A stretch of DNA of 64,000 bases from NCBI GenBank assembly GCA_017303415.1, contig JAFLBJ010000002.1, positions 188,001-252,000 on the forward strand. The letters are read 5' to 3'. Positions 51,754-60,837 of this stretch are shown here, in pieces (within the stretch, counting starts at the first letter, position 1; each line of letters opens with the position of its first letter). This DNA is from Chitinophagales bacterium (lineage in GTDB: Bacteria > Bacteroidota > Bacteroidia > Chitinophagales > Chitinophagaceae). Under the pieces are notes generated by a model. It had not been told where the DNA came from and made no database searches. It worked only from the letters and a program-made list of their open reading frames with translations. A program made the translations under genes and the position numbers.

Positions 51754-54700
51754 ATGAAACGTCTATTAAGTCTGATTATAGCCTCTTTTTTATGCCTGGC
51801 TGCAATGGCCCAGGAGGATACTATTAAGCCGGTACACAACCCAATTCCAGCCTACAGCTTTGAAAAATACTTATCTGTAGGAAACACGGACAAAAAAGGC
51901 AATGCAACCAGTGCATGGTTTGAGGTTGGAGATACATCAACGACTAAAGCGATGATTCTCCCACGAGTGCAGGATACTTCTGTCATCCTTTACCCGAAAC
52001 CCGGAATGATTGTTTACTCGAAAGTAGACAGCTCTGTTTATTACCGGGTACGGACAAGATGGATGAATGTTAATACAGGAGGTGCTGGAGCATCATACAT
52101 CAATGGGTATGGGCTGGTTTTAACTGGTAATGTATTTGCGCTTAATATCGCCTTAAGGGATAGCATTCTAGCAGCCGCACGTGATAGGGGAACGCACACT
52201 GGCATACAACCGCAATCCACAATTGTTGGATTGGTGGATACTTTTCAACTATATGCCAAGAAAACATTTACTGACAGCAACTACACGAATAAAAATCGGT
52301 ATGTGGCAAGTCAATTCCGTGGGAAAGCATTAGGAGACAGGTACAATAAGACCGGGTTTATATCTGGCGACCTTTCCAGTTTCACAGCGAGTGGTATCAC
52401 CGCCGCTGTATCAAATGGGAAAATCGTATTGTCGAGTTCGACAGGTTCAGCGTCATCAGGCATTTACTTAACTAATACATACTCTGCGGCTGATCGATGG
52501 CAGATGAAAGTAGGATTTAAGCCGGGGGTGAAAAACGGGTCCTCCGGGTACCTGGCTGCTGGTTGCTTTAGTCAAAACACAACCTTCCCGATTAACCTCG
52601 CAGGACTTATTGGGCAAAATACCTCCCTTGATGGAACGATACGAATACTAGACGGTGCCAGTTTGGAGAATACCAGGGTAACCGGATCGAGCCTTGTGTT
52701 CAGTGTCGGCGATAGCATAGAGCTTACCCTTATCAGGAACGGATATATTCTTTCTGTCAGGGCCTTGAATGTTACTACCAACACTTCGGAAGTGTACAGT
52801 CAATATTTATATGGCAGTAATGAGAGCATGGCAAACAGCTTCCGCCCTGGTATTATGGCCACTGGAGGGATTGACAGTATTTACCACTTTTCTTTCAGCG
52901 TCCTAGAGCCATACATGAACAGGATCGCCATTGTCGGTGATAGCAAGACCACGTTTTACGGAATGAATAATGCTGAAAGCCTTGCCTCTTTATTTTCTGC
53001 TGGGCTGGATGACGTGGCAATGTTTGGTAAGGGAGGTGAAAAAACAGCTGAGTTGGTGAATGTGGTCAATTCCGAGATCGTGGCCGCGGCACCTGAACAG
53101 GTTTTAATTTGTATTGGGTCAAATGATTCTCGTTACTCCGTTGCCAGAGCCACCACCTATGCGAACATTGATAAAATCACTGACACACTGGACAAGTACG
53201 GGATTAAATACCAATTCTTTCTAATGAAGGAAAACCCCGCTGCCCTCTACGATGCAGACCAGTTTTATTTGGATAGCTTTTTTAAAGTTACCTACCCAAA
53301 CAACTACATCAGTGAAACTTATTCGGTCACAGAAAATAGTCCGAATTGCTATAACGCGGACGGGATACATCTGAACGCATACGGCAATTTGCTGGTTTAT
53401 AATTCAATAATGACCAGCGGGAAAATTCACTACCCAGTCACATTTAAAGATGATCCTGTAAAGACATTTCGATTGAACAAAAGTCTGGCTGGATTTACAG
53501 AGACGATGGTTATCAGAAACACAAATTCGACAGGCTATTCAGGCATAACCTTCGAAACGAGCGGAGGATTAAGTCAGGCTGGTATCGGTATAGCCAACGC
53601 ATCCTCGCCACTCAATCCATACCTGACATACTTCAATACCAACGGTGCCCCGCTTACTTTAATGTACAATGCGGTGCCGCAGTATTATATTGACAACGCA
53701 ATAAATATCGGGTATGGTAATAATCATATCACTCCCACAAGAAAGCATGATTTCCTAGGGGCGGTCCGATTCCGCACGTTTACCAGCATCACAGATACAG
53801 GTTCTTACAAGCCTATAGTAATGGACGCAAATGGTAATATGGAGCGCAGCACATATTGGTACGGTTCAGGTGCGCCCGGAGGAGGCGGTGTTACTTCATT
53901 TAATGGCAGAACAGGCGCAGTTACTCCACAGGCTGGCGATTACAACACGGTTACGGAAACTCTTTCCAACAAATCAATGGATGGAGCAAATAACACCTTT
54001 ACAAATATTCCTCAATCTGCGGTTACAAACCTTGTTGCAAATTTGGCAGCTAAACTTTCTGGGACTTTATCACCCGGATATATACTAAAAGGTAGTTCTG
54101 CCGCAGTTGCGACCAACTCGCAACTATATGATGACGGGAATGACGTGCGGATAGGCTCACTTACACCAGATACAAAAAGCGCATTTTCAGTTCACAGCAC
54201 TACTAAAGGAACAAGACCATTTACTGAAATGACAACGGCGCAAAGGCTTGCAATGGCTCCAGGGTCAACCTCCAAAGTGTGGGTTTGGGACACTGACCTT
54301 CAAAAGTTGTTTCATTGGGACGGAACGCAGTGGCAAGGATACAGCAACGATAGCGAGTTTGGCAATGTTTTTATAGACACAAAATATCGCCCAGGAGCAT
54401 CTGCGTCAGGTCAAGATATAACGATAAAAAGCGACACTATTACCGGGTCAAATGGAGTGACTGTAACTTATGTCGGAACTGATACTTCTAATCGATATGA
54501 TGTCAGTTTGTCAAACGTTGCTACTGGAAATGTGTTAGCTAATTTTAGTGGATCATCTGCCCCTCCGGTTCCGATCTCTGCGGCCTCGTTGACAAATCAA
54601 TTGCAACAATCTGGCCCAGGACAATCCGGTACTATAACTGCACAGGATTGGAAGAATCTTTTTTACACTACTGCAAGAGGTAACCCTACTGGAACAGTCA

Positions 54701-54999
54701 CTCACAATTACACGGACGGATTTAAAGAATATTGGACATTGACAGGCACTGGAGGGAGAACATTGGCATTTTCCGGTCTCGGTACATTTGGCGATGGTTA
54801 TCAGTGTCTATTCTTTTTTGACAATACAAGCGGAGGCACAATTACGCTTACGTTGCCATCAAATTGTTTTGTCAAGAACAGTTCCGGGGTTTATGCTTCC
54901 GGGGCTTCGGTTACCATTCCGACAGGAAAATCAAATATGTCTCTTGACTTTAGTATCAACGGGGGAAGCCCTCAGTATTGGTTAACAACATCGTTCTAA
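51754..54999 (+). CDS. Tail fibre with SGNH hydrolase domain and Sec signal peptide
   Basis: 1081 residues from ATG 51754. A signal peptide (about 1-20, ending AMAQ) is followed by a Bacteroidota surface-type segment (TKAMILPRVQDTS, GMIVYSKVDSSVYYRV). After a lectin-like beta domain (about 190-385) comes an SGNH hydrolase: block I GDSK with S397, block III GSND with N457, block V DGIHLN with D536 and H539. It would de-acetylate a surface glycan. Then come a fibre stalk with the tail-fibre motif VTSFNGRTGAVTPQAGDYN (about 710) and a C-terminal domain. A signal peptide on a phage fibre is unusual. ATG was chosen because earlier starts lie inside the preceding gene. Confidence 0.82.
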   Translation: MKRLLSLIIASFLCLAAMAQEDTIKPVHNPIPAYSFEKYLSVGNTDKKGNATSAWFEVGDTSTTKAMILPRVQDTSVILYPKPGMIVYSKVDSSVYYRVRTRWMNVNTGGAGASYINGYGLVLTGNVFALNIALRDSILAAARDRGTHTGIQPQSTIVGLVDTFQLYAKKTFTDSNYTNKNRYVASQFRGKALGDRYNKTGFISGDLSSFTASGITAAVSNGKIVLSSSTGSASSGIYLTNTYSAADRWQMKVGFKPGVKNGSSGYLAAGCFSQNTTFPINLAGLIGQNTSLDGTIRILDGASLENTRVTGSSLVFSVGDSIELTLIRNGYILSVRALNVTTNTSEVYSQYLYGSNESMANSFRPGIMATGGIDSIYHFSFSVLEPYMNRIAIVGDSKTTFYGMNNAESLASLFSAGLDDVAMFGKGGEKTAELVNVVNSEIVAAAPEQVLICIGSNDSRYSVARATTYANIDKITDTLDKYGIKYQFFLMKENPAALYDADQFYLDSFFKVTYPNNYISETYSVTENSPNCYNADGIHLNAYGNLLVYNSIMTSGKIHYPVTFKDDPVKTFRLNKSLAGFTETMVIRNTNSTGYSGITFETSGGLSQAGIGIANASSPLNPYLTYFNTNGAPLTLMYNAVPQYYIDNAINIGYGNNHITPTRKHDFLGAVRFRTFTSITDTGSYKPIVMDANGNMERSTYWYGSGAPGGGGVTSFNGRTGAVTPQAGDYNTVTETLSNKSMDGANNTFTNIPQSAVTNLVANLAAKLSGTLSPGYILKGSSAAVATNSQLYDDGNDVRIGSLTPDTKSAFSVHSTTKGTRPFTEMTTAQRLAMAPGSTSKVWVWDTDLQKLFHWDGTQWQGYSNDSEFGNVFIDTKYRPGASASGQDITIKSDTITGSNGVTVTYVGTDTSNRYDVSLSNVATGNVLANFSGSSAPPVPISAASLTNQLQQSGPGQSGTITAQDWKNLFYTTARGNPTGTVTHNYTDGFKEYWTLTGTGGRTLAFSGLGTFGDGYQCLFFFDNTSGGTITLTLPSNCFVKNSSGVYASGASVTIPTGKSNMSLDFSINGGSPQYWLTTSF

Positions 55000-55001
55000 A
55001 A

Positions 55002-56036
55002 ATGAGAAAGTTAATTGCGTCAGCCCTTATTCTTACTTCTTCTCTTTGTCACGCACAAACAGGATCAACGACCGCGTTTACTAAAAAGAAAGTAGTATCC
55101 TGTGCTGCTCCATCCAACGTCACATTCAGCTCGGTATCGGGTACAGGAGCAACGGTCAATTGGACCGCAGCTTCTCCGGCTCCAGGTTATGGGTACAATG
55201 TTGACATATTTAAAACCAGTGATAATTCACTGGTCACTGGATTCGTTGGTGTTTCAGCAACTTCTCAAGCTGTGACCGGCCTAACTGCCGGGACTCAATA
55301 TAGGGCCGATGTAGTAAGTCGATGCAGTGATGACGGAGAGAGCTTTTACTATTCAAGCGTGGCCAGTAATACGTTTACTACTACTAGCGATACAGTAACA
55401 GTTAAAATTGATTTCAGGGCAAGTGGTACGAGTTCTGGGTTGTCTGGAGGTACTTGGAACACTTTTGCAGGTCAGCCAAGAGCGGCAGTAGTTACTCTTA
55501 CAAACCTAAAGGACACCAATAATGTATCAACTAACTGGAATTTAACAACTATTGATACTGCAAACTGGAGAGACTTTAGCGGATGTTGCGGGTCTGCAAA
55601 CAATAATGTAGACGGGACTATTAATGGAAGTGTAATAGTTGGAGCAAGCACTGCATCTTATGAGTCTATAATGTTCACGCATGGCACAACACAGCCTGCA
55701 AGATACGATGCTGCTAAACCTCAATTCAGGCTCTACAATCTTCCATCTGGGACTTACGAAATCACACTAACTGGATCGCAAGGACAGTTTGGGTTTGACG
55801 CAAGAAATATGGAATATAGGGTTGTAGGGGCTACATCGCCAGCAGCATTGCAACTTGATGGTGGGGCACCTGGTGTAACAAATACAACTCTTCCGGCTTC
55901 ACACAAAGTTGTGTTTACCGTTGAGCCTAATGCAACGACAAATGATATTTTTATTTGGATGAATAGTGCCTCTTCTGGAGCAAACGGCTCGTCTGAAATC
56001 GCGCTGATTTGTATGGCCAAAATAAGAAAATGGTGA
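55002..56036 (+). CDS. Exported fibronectin type III protein
   Basis: 344 residues from ATG 55002. A signal peptide (about 1-19, ending CHAQ) is followed by a fibronectin type III domain (about 33-122: CAAPSNVTFSSVSGTGATVNWTAASPAPGYGYNVDIFKTSDNS, then VTGLTAGTQYRADVVSRC). The C-terminal 220 residues form a beta-sandwich-like domain (VKIDFRASGTSSGLSGGTWNTFAGQ, MFTHGTTQPARY, FRLYNLPSGTYEITLTGSQ), reminiscent of carbohydrate-binding modules on host surface proteins. No catalytic motif seen. Ends in TGATG overlapping the next start. Confidence 0.7.
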   Translation: MRKLIASALILTSSLCHAQTGSTTAFTKKKVVSCAAPSNVTFSSVSGTGATVNWTAASPAPGYGYNVDIFKTSDNSLVTGFVGVSATSQAVTGLTAGTQYRADVVSRCSDDGESFYYSSVASNTFTTTSDTVTVKIDFRASGTSSGLSGGTWNTFAGQPRAAVVTLTNLKDTNNVSTNWNLTTIDTANWRDFSGCCGSANNNVDGTINGSVIVGASTASYESIMFTHGTTQPARYDAAKPQFRLYNLPSGTYEITLTGSQGQFGFDARNMEYRVVGATSPAALQLDGGAPGVTNTTLPASHKVVFTVEPNATTNDIFIWMNSASSGANGSSEIALICMAKIRKW

Positions 56037-58507
56037 TGAAACGACTTTTAAATATAATCTGCTATTCGCTTTGTGTTCTGCTTTTGCCCTTAGTAGGGAG
56101 CGCGCAGTATGGCGTATTCGATTCGATCACAGTGAACAAGTCTCCAAATAATGGGGGAAACGCTCCGGGCGATGCATTACTTTATAAGCCTACCGATTAC
56201 CCAACCGTTGGAAAGCGATGGCCTCTAATTATTGACCTTCACGGTGCCGGGGAAGCTAGCAATAACCTTACTATTTTATTGACCGTTGGTCTTCCAAACA
56301 ATATCAATGCCAAAGGGCAAAAACCGATATTGAAGTATGGGAGTTATAGCACTGAAGCCTTTGTACTTTTCCCACAATCACCGCCGACCACTTTATCGAC
56401 AGAACCAAACCATTTGCCAAACATCATTAAGTCGATGCTCACAAACTATCCAATTGATAGCACAAGGATATATCTTAGCGGACTTTCAGGCGGTGGAAAT
56501 GCGTTAGGCATGATTGGAGGTTACTCAACAGCGGCTACATATACCGACTACAACAAATTCGTTGCTGCTATATTCATGCGGTCACCCCATAACGCATCAA
56601 TGAGTTTTGATTCGGCGAAACGGTACGATAAGTGGAGACCTGCTATTGCGTTTGTATGGGGAGGGCAATCGGCAGACGGGGCCTATAAGGTTTTTTCCCA
56701 AAGGATTGCTGATAGCCTGGACAACTATTTACCAGGTAAAATCTTCACGCACGAGGTGGCCGCTTGGGGCCATAACAATTTCATACAAACATTCGACACA
56801 GCCCAAAGATATAGCGGTATCGGGAATAAAAATTTTTACGAGTTTCTTGCTTCATACACAAATCAAACCGACAGCACAGGAACCACTTGGGTGCCAGCAG
56901 GACCATCGACCACTCCTCCTACAGCTAACGCTGGACCCGATCAAACCCATAAATTTCCAAAAGGATATGTGGCATTATACGGCGGCTGGCCGTCATTCAG
57001 TCAGCGATCGGCGGACGGCGGTCCGATTGTTCAGTGGAACTGGAGTCTGATCTCTGGGCCGAATACCCCAGTATTTCGTCGGTTTCAAAACGAAAAATAT
57101 ACAGACGCTCCGACCAATGCAGACAGCGTTTGGTTTGTTCGTAACCTTACCGTAGGCACCTACCAGTTTGAACTTCGAATAGTAGACAGCGCAGGCGGCA
57201 CAGATCGGGATACTGTTCAGGTGGTAATTGAGAATTGCGCTTTCAATCCTTCGCCAAAGAAGATCACGATCAGCAATAGTACGAACCTATACCGACCTTT
57301 CACGGCTGGAACTACCCTCAATATTCAGCCGGGCGACACAATACAGTTGGATGCTACATTCTTCAACGACATCGAGACCAACGCGATCAGTTGGGGCAAC
57401 TTCGGGGGATGCAGAACGCAACCCGTGGTGATCCGGTCAATCAATGGCCGTGCAAAGCTGCGAAGCCTGGCACTTGCTAACAACGGTGAAGGATCGACCT
57501 ATAACAAGGTGGAAAATGTCATTGTGGATAGTATTGAGTCGCGTCAGTTTGTAGGGTATTTCGTGGAAGGCATGGAGTGGAAGTATTGCAAGGTGACCAG
57601 AGGCTTTCAATCCGGGTTTGTGCTGGCTGGATATGACTATACCAATGCCCTGCGAAGGTTTCCCGCTCACTATATAAATAGAATTTACCTGCATGATAAT
57701 GAGGTTGATTCGACCGTCAACGAAGGCATATACGCGGGGCCTTCGCTAACAGAGGCATGGAATAAAGCAAACAACCCGACCGGCATCGCTCCATTTGCCC
57801 GTATGGATTCGGTGTATGCCTACAACAATTATTTCCATAATACTGGCAATGATGGGATGCAATTCTCCGGGGCCAATAATCTGCAAGTCTTCCATAATTA
57901 TGTGAAGGTTACCGGGGGAGGTAACATGAACGGTCAAGGGTCTGGTATCAATGTTGGTACAGGATCATCTGGCCGAATTTGGAAGAATATAATTGATAGC
58001 GCAGGTCAGCAGGCACACTTCACCAACGGCCACGACACACTGATCTTCGAGGAGAATTATTACCTGAATTGTTCTTATCTCCGAGTAGATGATCCTTTTC
58101 CATCGGTGGTTTATTTATCAGGTAGCCGCATTGACTATGAGGCTAACAAATCGCAACGCGCATTTTTCCGGAAGAATTATTTCCTTGATCCTTACAATAC
58201 AAGGACAGTAGAATTGACTGATTACAATAGTTTGGCCGACCCTGCCAAGGTGGACAGTAATACATTTTGGTTGCCCAATAAGGATGGTGTGTTTCCTACC
58301 GACTATATACTATTGTCTGCCGCACCCGGATCGACTCAGCAAGGCAATATAGAGGCCTCATTCAGCTTGCCGGTATGGCAAAAAAATACAAATTATAACC
58401 CTACACTCTTAAACCCGTCCGGCGTTGTATCAGGCGGTGGAGGTGAACCTTCCGGTCCATCACCGGGCATAAGGATTAAGAGAAAATTTAAAATTAAAAC
58501 TCAATAA
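56036..58507 (+). CDS. Exported esterase / PKD / beta-helix fibre-type protein
   Basis: 823 residues from ATG 56036. A signal peptide (about 1-24, ending GSAQ) is followed by an alpha/beta-hydrolase of the PHB-depolymerase/acetylxylan-esterase type, with IIDLHGAGEASNN, S151 in LSGLSGGGN and H246 in AWGHNNFIQ. A PKD/K319-type beta domain (about 300-395: TANAGPDQTHKFP, FELRIVDSAGGTDRDTVQVVI) precedes a right-handed beta-helix (about 420-740) like polysaccharide lyases (YINRIYLHDNEVDSTVNEGIYAG, FHNTGNDGMQFSGANNLQVFHNYV). A depolymerase acting on surface glycans is likely. The C-terminus is basic. Confidence 0.78.
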   Translation: MKRLLNIICYSLCVLLLPLVGSAQYGVFDSITVNKSPNNGGNAPGDALLYKPTDYPTVGKRWPLIIDLHGAGEASNNLTILLTVGLPNNINAKGQKPILKYGSYSTEAFVLFPQSPPTTLSTEPNHLPNIIKSMLTNYPIDSTRIYLSGLSGGGNALGMIGGYSTAATYTDYNKFVAAIFMRSPHNASMSFDSAKRYDKWRPAIAFVWGGQSADGAYKVFSQRIADSLDNYLPGKIFTHEVAAWGHNNFIQTFDTAQRYSGIGNKNFYEFLASYTNQTDSTGTTWVPAGPSTTPPTANAGPDQTHKFPKGYVALYGGWPSFSQRSADGGPIVQWNWSLISGPNTPVFRRFQNEKYTDAPTNADSVWFVRNLTVGTYQFELRIVDSAGGTDRDTVQVVIENCAFNPSPKKITISNSTNLYRPFTAGTTLNIQPGDTIQLDATFFNDIETNAISWGNFGGCRTQPVVIRSINGRAKLRSLALANNGEGSTYNKVENVIVDSIESRQFVGYFVEGMEWKYCKVTRGFQSGFVLAGYDYTNALRRFPAHYINRIYLHDNEVDSTVNEGIYAGPSLTEAWNKANNPTGIAPFARMDSVYAYNNYFHNTGNDGMQFSGANNLQVFHNYVKVTGGGNMNGQGSGINVGTGSSGRIWKNIIDSAGQQAHFTNGHDTLIFEENYYLNCSYLRVDDPFPSVVYLSGSRIDYEANKSQRAFFRKNYFLDPYNTRTVELTDYNSLADPAKVDSNTFWLPNKDGVFPTDYILLSAAPGSTQQGNIEASFSLPVWQKNTNYNPTLLNPSGVVSGGGGEPSGPSPGIRIKRKFKIKTQ

Positions 58508-58512
58508 TATCT

Positions 58513-58695
58513 ATGAGCGACGCACAGATTCAAGCGACAGGCGGTTGGGTCAGTTTGGCATTTACGGGATTTTTCTATTGGCTTAGTAAAACGACTTTGC
58601 AAGATTGGGCTAGCATCGCAACTATAATATCCGCATTGGTCACCATAGGATTCCAATTTTATCGTAATCGTAAAAACAAAAAACGAAGGTCATGA
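58513..58695 (+). CDS. Small membrane protein, holin candidate
   Basis: 60 residues with two hydrophobic stretches (WVSLAFTGFFYWLSK, about 12-26; WASIATIISALVTIGFQFY, about 32-50) and a basic tail (RNRKNKKRRS). Size, two possible helices, charged end and position just ahead of spanin and endolysin genes are holin-like. The stop overlaps the next start by 4 bp. Confidence 0.5.
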   Translation: MSDAQIQATGGWVSLAFTGFFYWLSKTTLQDWASIATIISALVTIGFQFYRNRKNKKRRS

Positions 58696-59069
58696 ACCAA
58701 CATTATTTTCAAGTGATTATCGCTTTCATTTTGGCTCAAGCTCTGATGACTGCCATTGTGGTTTATAACTACCAAAAAGAAAAGGCGATACCGTATGGCA
58801 AGGCGCTGAGTACATATATCAATGCCGAGGTCGGGTACTACATTATTGGGTTTGTAGGCATTTTTTCCATCATGTTCTTATTGTCTGATTGGATAGACTT
58901 GTCTATAACCAAGGATGACCTTCGTAGTCTTGAAACTAGGTCCTGGAAGGAAAACCTTCAGCTATACTTTAAGACTTCATCATTTGGTATCGGTGCATTT
59001 GTTCAGTACCTGGCTTTCAAGTTCCGCACCACTGGTAAGAAAGCCATCGATAACGCAATTAAAGACTAA
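58692..59069 (+). CDS. Membrane protein of the lysis region
   Basis: 125 residues. Two membrane segments are likely (YFQVIIAFILAQALMTAIVVY, about 5-25; VGYYIIGFVGIFSIMFLLSDW, about 47-67), with a possible third near 97-110. Charged segments lie between and after. Could be a second holin or antiholin; no family recognised. Confidence 0.5.
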   Translation: MNQHYFQVIIAFILAQALMTAIVVYNYQKEKAIPYGKALSTYINAEVGYYIIGFVGIFSIMFLLSDWIDLSITKDDLRSLETRSWKENLQLYFKTSSFGIGAFVQYLAFKFRTTGKKAIDNAIKD

Positions 59070-59071
59070 CC

Positions 59072-59659
59072 ATGAAAAAAGATATCATCATATTACTTGC
59101 CTCCATTGCTATGGCCGCGGCGAGCTGTACCGGTTGCCGGGTTTCAAAAGACCTTCACAAGTCAACTGTGGATAGTACTAGTTACTTCCGCGATCAGTCA
59201 GTCCGGATTAAGGACAGTTTAAATCGCCTTGATTCAGTACATAAGGAGGTATTAAATAGCTGGCTTGAATTCGGAGCTGTCTTCCAGGAAGAGTGTCCTC
59301 CCTGTGACACGGTAAAAGGAACTGGCTCAAATGATCACCACACCGGTCCATTGGTGGACCCGTTGGATTACATGCCAACGACCAAAATTGAGACCCGACC
59401 AGATGGAACGATTTTACTCCAAACCCGACAGCGATTGAAAGCGCTCAACCTGAATTATTCAACCCTGGCCAGCCGGTACGATAGCGTGCGCAAGGTGATC
59501 AAGGTGAAAGACAGCACGATTATGGACCTTGAGAAGAAAGTAGAGCTATCCAAAAAGGAAAAGACACTCCACATAGAGAAGGAGTGGTACATACCTTGGT
59601 GGATATGGTTGATCGTGGCCGGATTGTCAATCCTCTGGATACGGAAGCAGTTTTTTTAA
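59072..59659 (+). CDS. Unimolecular spanin (u-spanin) candidate
   Basis: 195 residues. The N-terminus is a lipoprotein signal (KDIIILLASIAMAAASCTGC), with C19 or C22 as the lipidation site. The middle is a long hydrophilic, largely helical segment with predicted coiled coil (about 130-168: LASRYDSVRKVIKVKDSTIMDLEKKVELSKKEKTLH). The C-terminus is one membrane helix (WYIPWWIWLIVAGLSILWI, about 171-189). Outer-membrane lipid anchor plus inner-membrane helix in one protein is the definition of a u-spanin (as T1 gp11), which joins the membranes at the end of lysis. Confidence 0.7.
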   Translation: MKKDIIILLASIAMAAASCTGCRVSKDLHKSTVDSTSYFRDQSVRIKDSLNRLDSVHKEVLNSWLEFGAVFQEECPPCDTVKGTGSNDHHTGPLVDPLDYMPTTKIETRPDGTILLQTRQRLKALNLNYSTLASRYDSVRKVIKVKDSTIMDLEKKVELSKKEKTLHIEKEWYIPWWIWLIVAGLSILWIRKQFF

Positions 59660-59674
59660 TTTAAAAATACAACT

Positions 59675-60250
59675 ATGCAAATTTCATGGAATTTCTTACC
59701 TCTTTACGGATTCTGGCTTTTCGGAATCGTATTATTATTTCTCTGGCTTAAAAATCGAAACAGTAAGACCGAGTTTAGAGACGTATGGTCAAGCCTGTTA
59801 TTGGGGGCTGTTGTCGGCTTCCTTGCCGCTTTTGCTGCTGACAAGCTGAACCTGCACCATTTTATGTTCTGGATTGCGTATGTAGCAGCGGGAGCCTATC
59901 TGACATATCGGTTACTCAACAAGCAGTACACCACGAAAAGTATGTATTGGATCGTGCCGCTTTCAATGATGTTTACCGGTTGCGGCAAATTTTCGGATGG
60001 CACATCTGTATGGTCAGAAGGACTTTGGATTATCCCAACGCTCACCTTTATCGGTGGTCTGATCTTCCTTTATTTCGGATATCGGGCAAGCCGATCTGGG
60101 TCTGAACGGTACGAAAAAGTGAACGGCGTGGACAAGCTGGTAAGCAGTGATGAAAATGTACCATTGCACAAAACCGGCCAATTTGTTTTTGCCGTGATCC
60201 TGTTTCTGGCAACCATCGGTATCATTATTTGGCAGAATCTCGAAAAGTAA
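59675..60250 (+). CDS. Multi-pass membrane protein of unknown function
   Basis: 191 residues with four to five hydrophobic segments (LYGFWLFGIVLLFLWL; SLLLGAVVGFLAAFAA; FMFWIAYVAAGAYLTYRLL; LWIIPTLTFIGGLIFLYFGY; QFVFAVILFLATIGIIIW). A hydrophilic loop lies at about 145-163. No known motif. Placed in the lysis cassette without a clear lysis signature. Confidence 0.6.
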   Translation: MQISWNFLPLYGFWLFGIVLLFLWLKNRNSKTEFRDVWSSLLLGAVVGFLAAFAADKLNLHHFMFWIAYVAAGAYLTYRLLNKQYTTKSMYWIVPLSMMFTGCGKFSDGTSVWSEGLWIIPTLTFIGGLIFLYFGYRASRSGSERYEKVNGVDKLVSSDENVPLHKTGQFVFAVILFLATIGIIIWQNLEK

Positions 60251-60262
60251 CAGCTTACCTAT

Positions 60263-60367
60263 ATGGGAAATCCTGATTATGAAATATTTTTTGCTGGCGT
60301 GTGGTGCGGAATTATGTTGAGCCTTCTTTTCCGTCTGTATAAAAAAATCTGGAAGGAAGGGTGTTGA
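60263..60367 (+). CDS. 34-residue single-pass membrane peptide
   Basis: Read from ATG 60263: GNPDYEIFFAGVWCGIMLSL, then LFRLYKKIWKEGC. The helix YEIFFAGVWCGIMLSLLF could cross a membrane, and the tail is basic. Its end overlaps the next gene by 7 bp. Short, so support is limited. Confidence 0.35.
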   Translation: MGNPDYEIFFAGVWCGIMLSLLFRLYKKIWKEGC

Positions 60368-60813
60368 TTGCTTTTGCAACGATATGGCTATTGGTTGTCC
60401 TGATCTGGAAACTTGCTGACAATTTTAACAGGTGGGTAAGGTTTAAACCAGTTAATCATGTCGGCCAATGGTGGATAGTTGTTGGTTGGTCTATTCCTTC
60501 GCTTATTGTGTTTTCATCGAGGTTAGACTTACCTATATGGCAACAATTTCTATTAAGCTGGGCAATGATGGGTTCTGTGTTTATGTCTCTTTTCAATGGT
60601 ATTTACAATGTCATTCGCAGACGGTCACTTAAAAAAAGAGACTACAATATCCGACCAGATTATTTGAAGTGGTTTTATTTGGCTAAGAACACAAGTAAGG
60701 AAAAGAGCCTGCTAGATGAAATTTGGCTCTGGTTACCCAAGTGGGTGTATGTCGTTTTTATGACGGTGGTTCCGGTTGGGTTGATTGTGCTTTACGCAAT
60801 AAATGTTATTTGA
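60361..60813 (+). CDS. Multi-pass membrane protein of unknown function
   Basis: 150 residues from GTG 60361 (TTG 60364 is possible). Hydrophobic segments are LIAFATIWLLVVLIWKLA (about 2-19), WWIVVGWSIPSLIVF (about 37-51), FLLSWAMMGSVFMSLFNGIY (about 63-82) and VYVVFMTVVPVGLIVLYAINVI (about 128-149). A basic loop lies near 85-95 (RRRSLKKRD). No family recognised. Confidence 0.55.
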   Translation: MLIAFATIWLLVVLIWKLADNFNRWVRFKPVNHVGQWWIVVGWSIPSLIVFSSRLDLPIWQQFLLSWAMMGSVFMSLFNGIYNVIRRRSLKKRDYNIRPDYLKWFYLAKNTSKEKSLLDEIWLWLPKWVYVVFMTVVPVGLIVLYAINVI

Positions 60814-60837
60814 TTGATTTTACCGAAATGAACCCAA

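Noticed and set aside
51754..58507. Diversity-generating retroelement acting on the fibre genes
   Set aside because: Some Bacteroides Mu-like phages carry one, but no reverse transcriptase gene or template repeat was found in the window.
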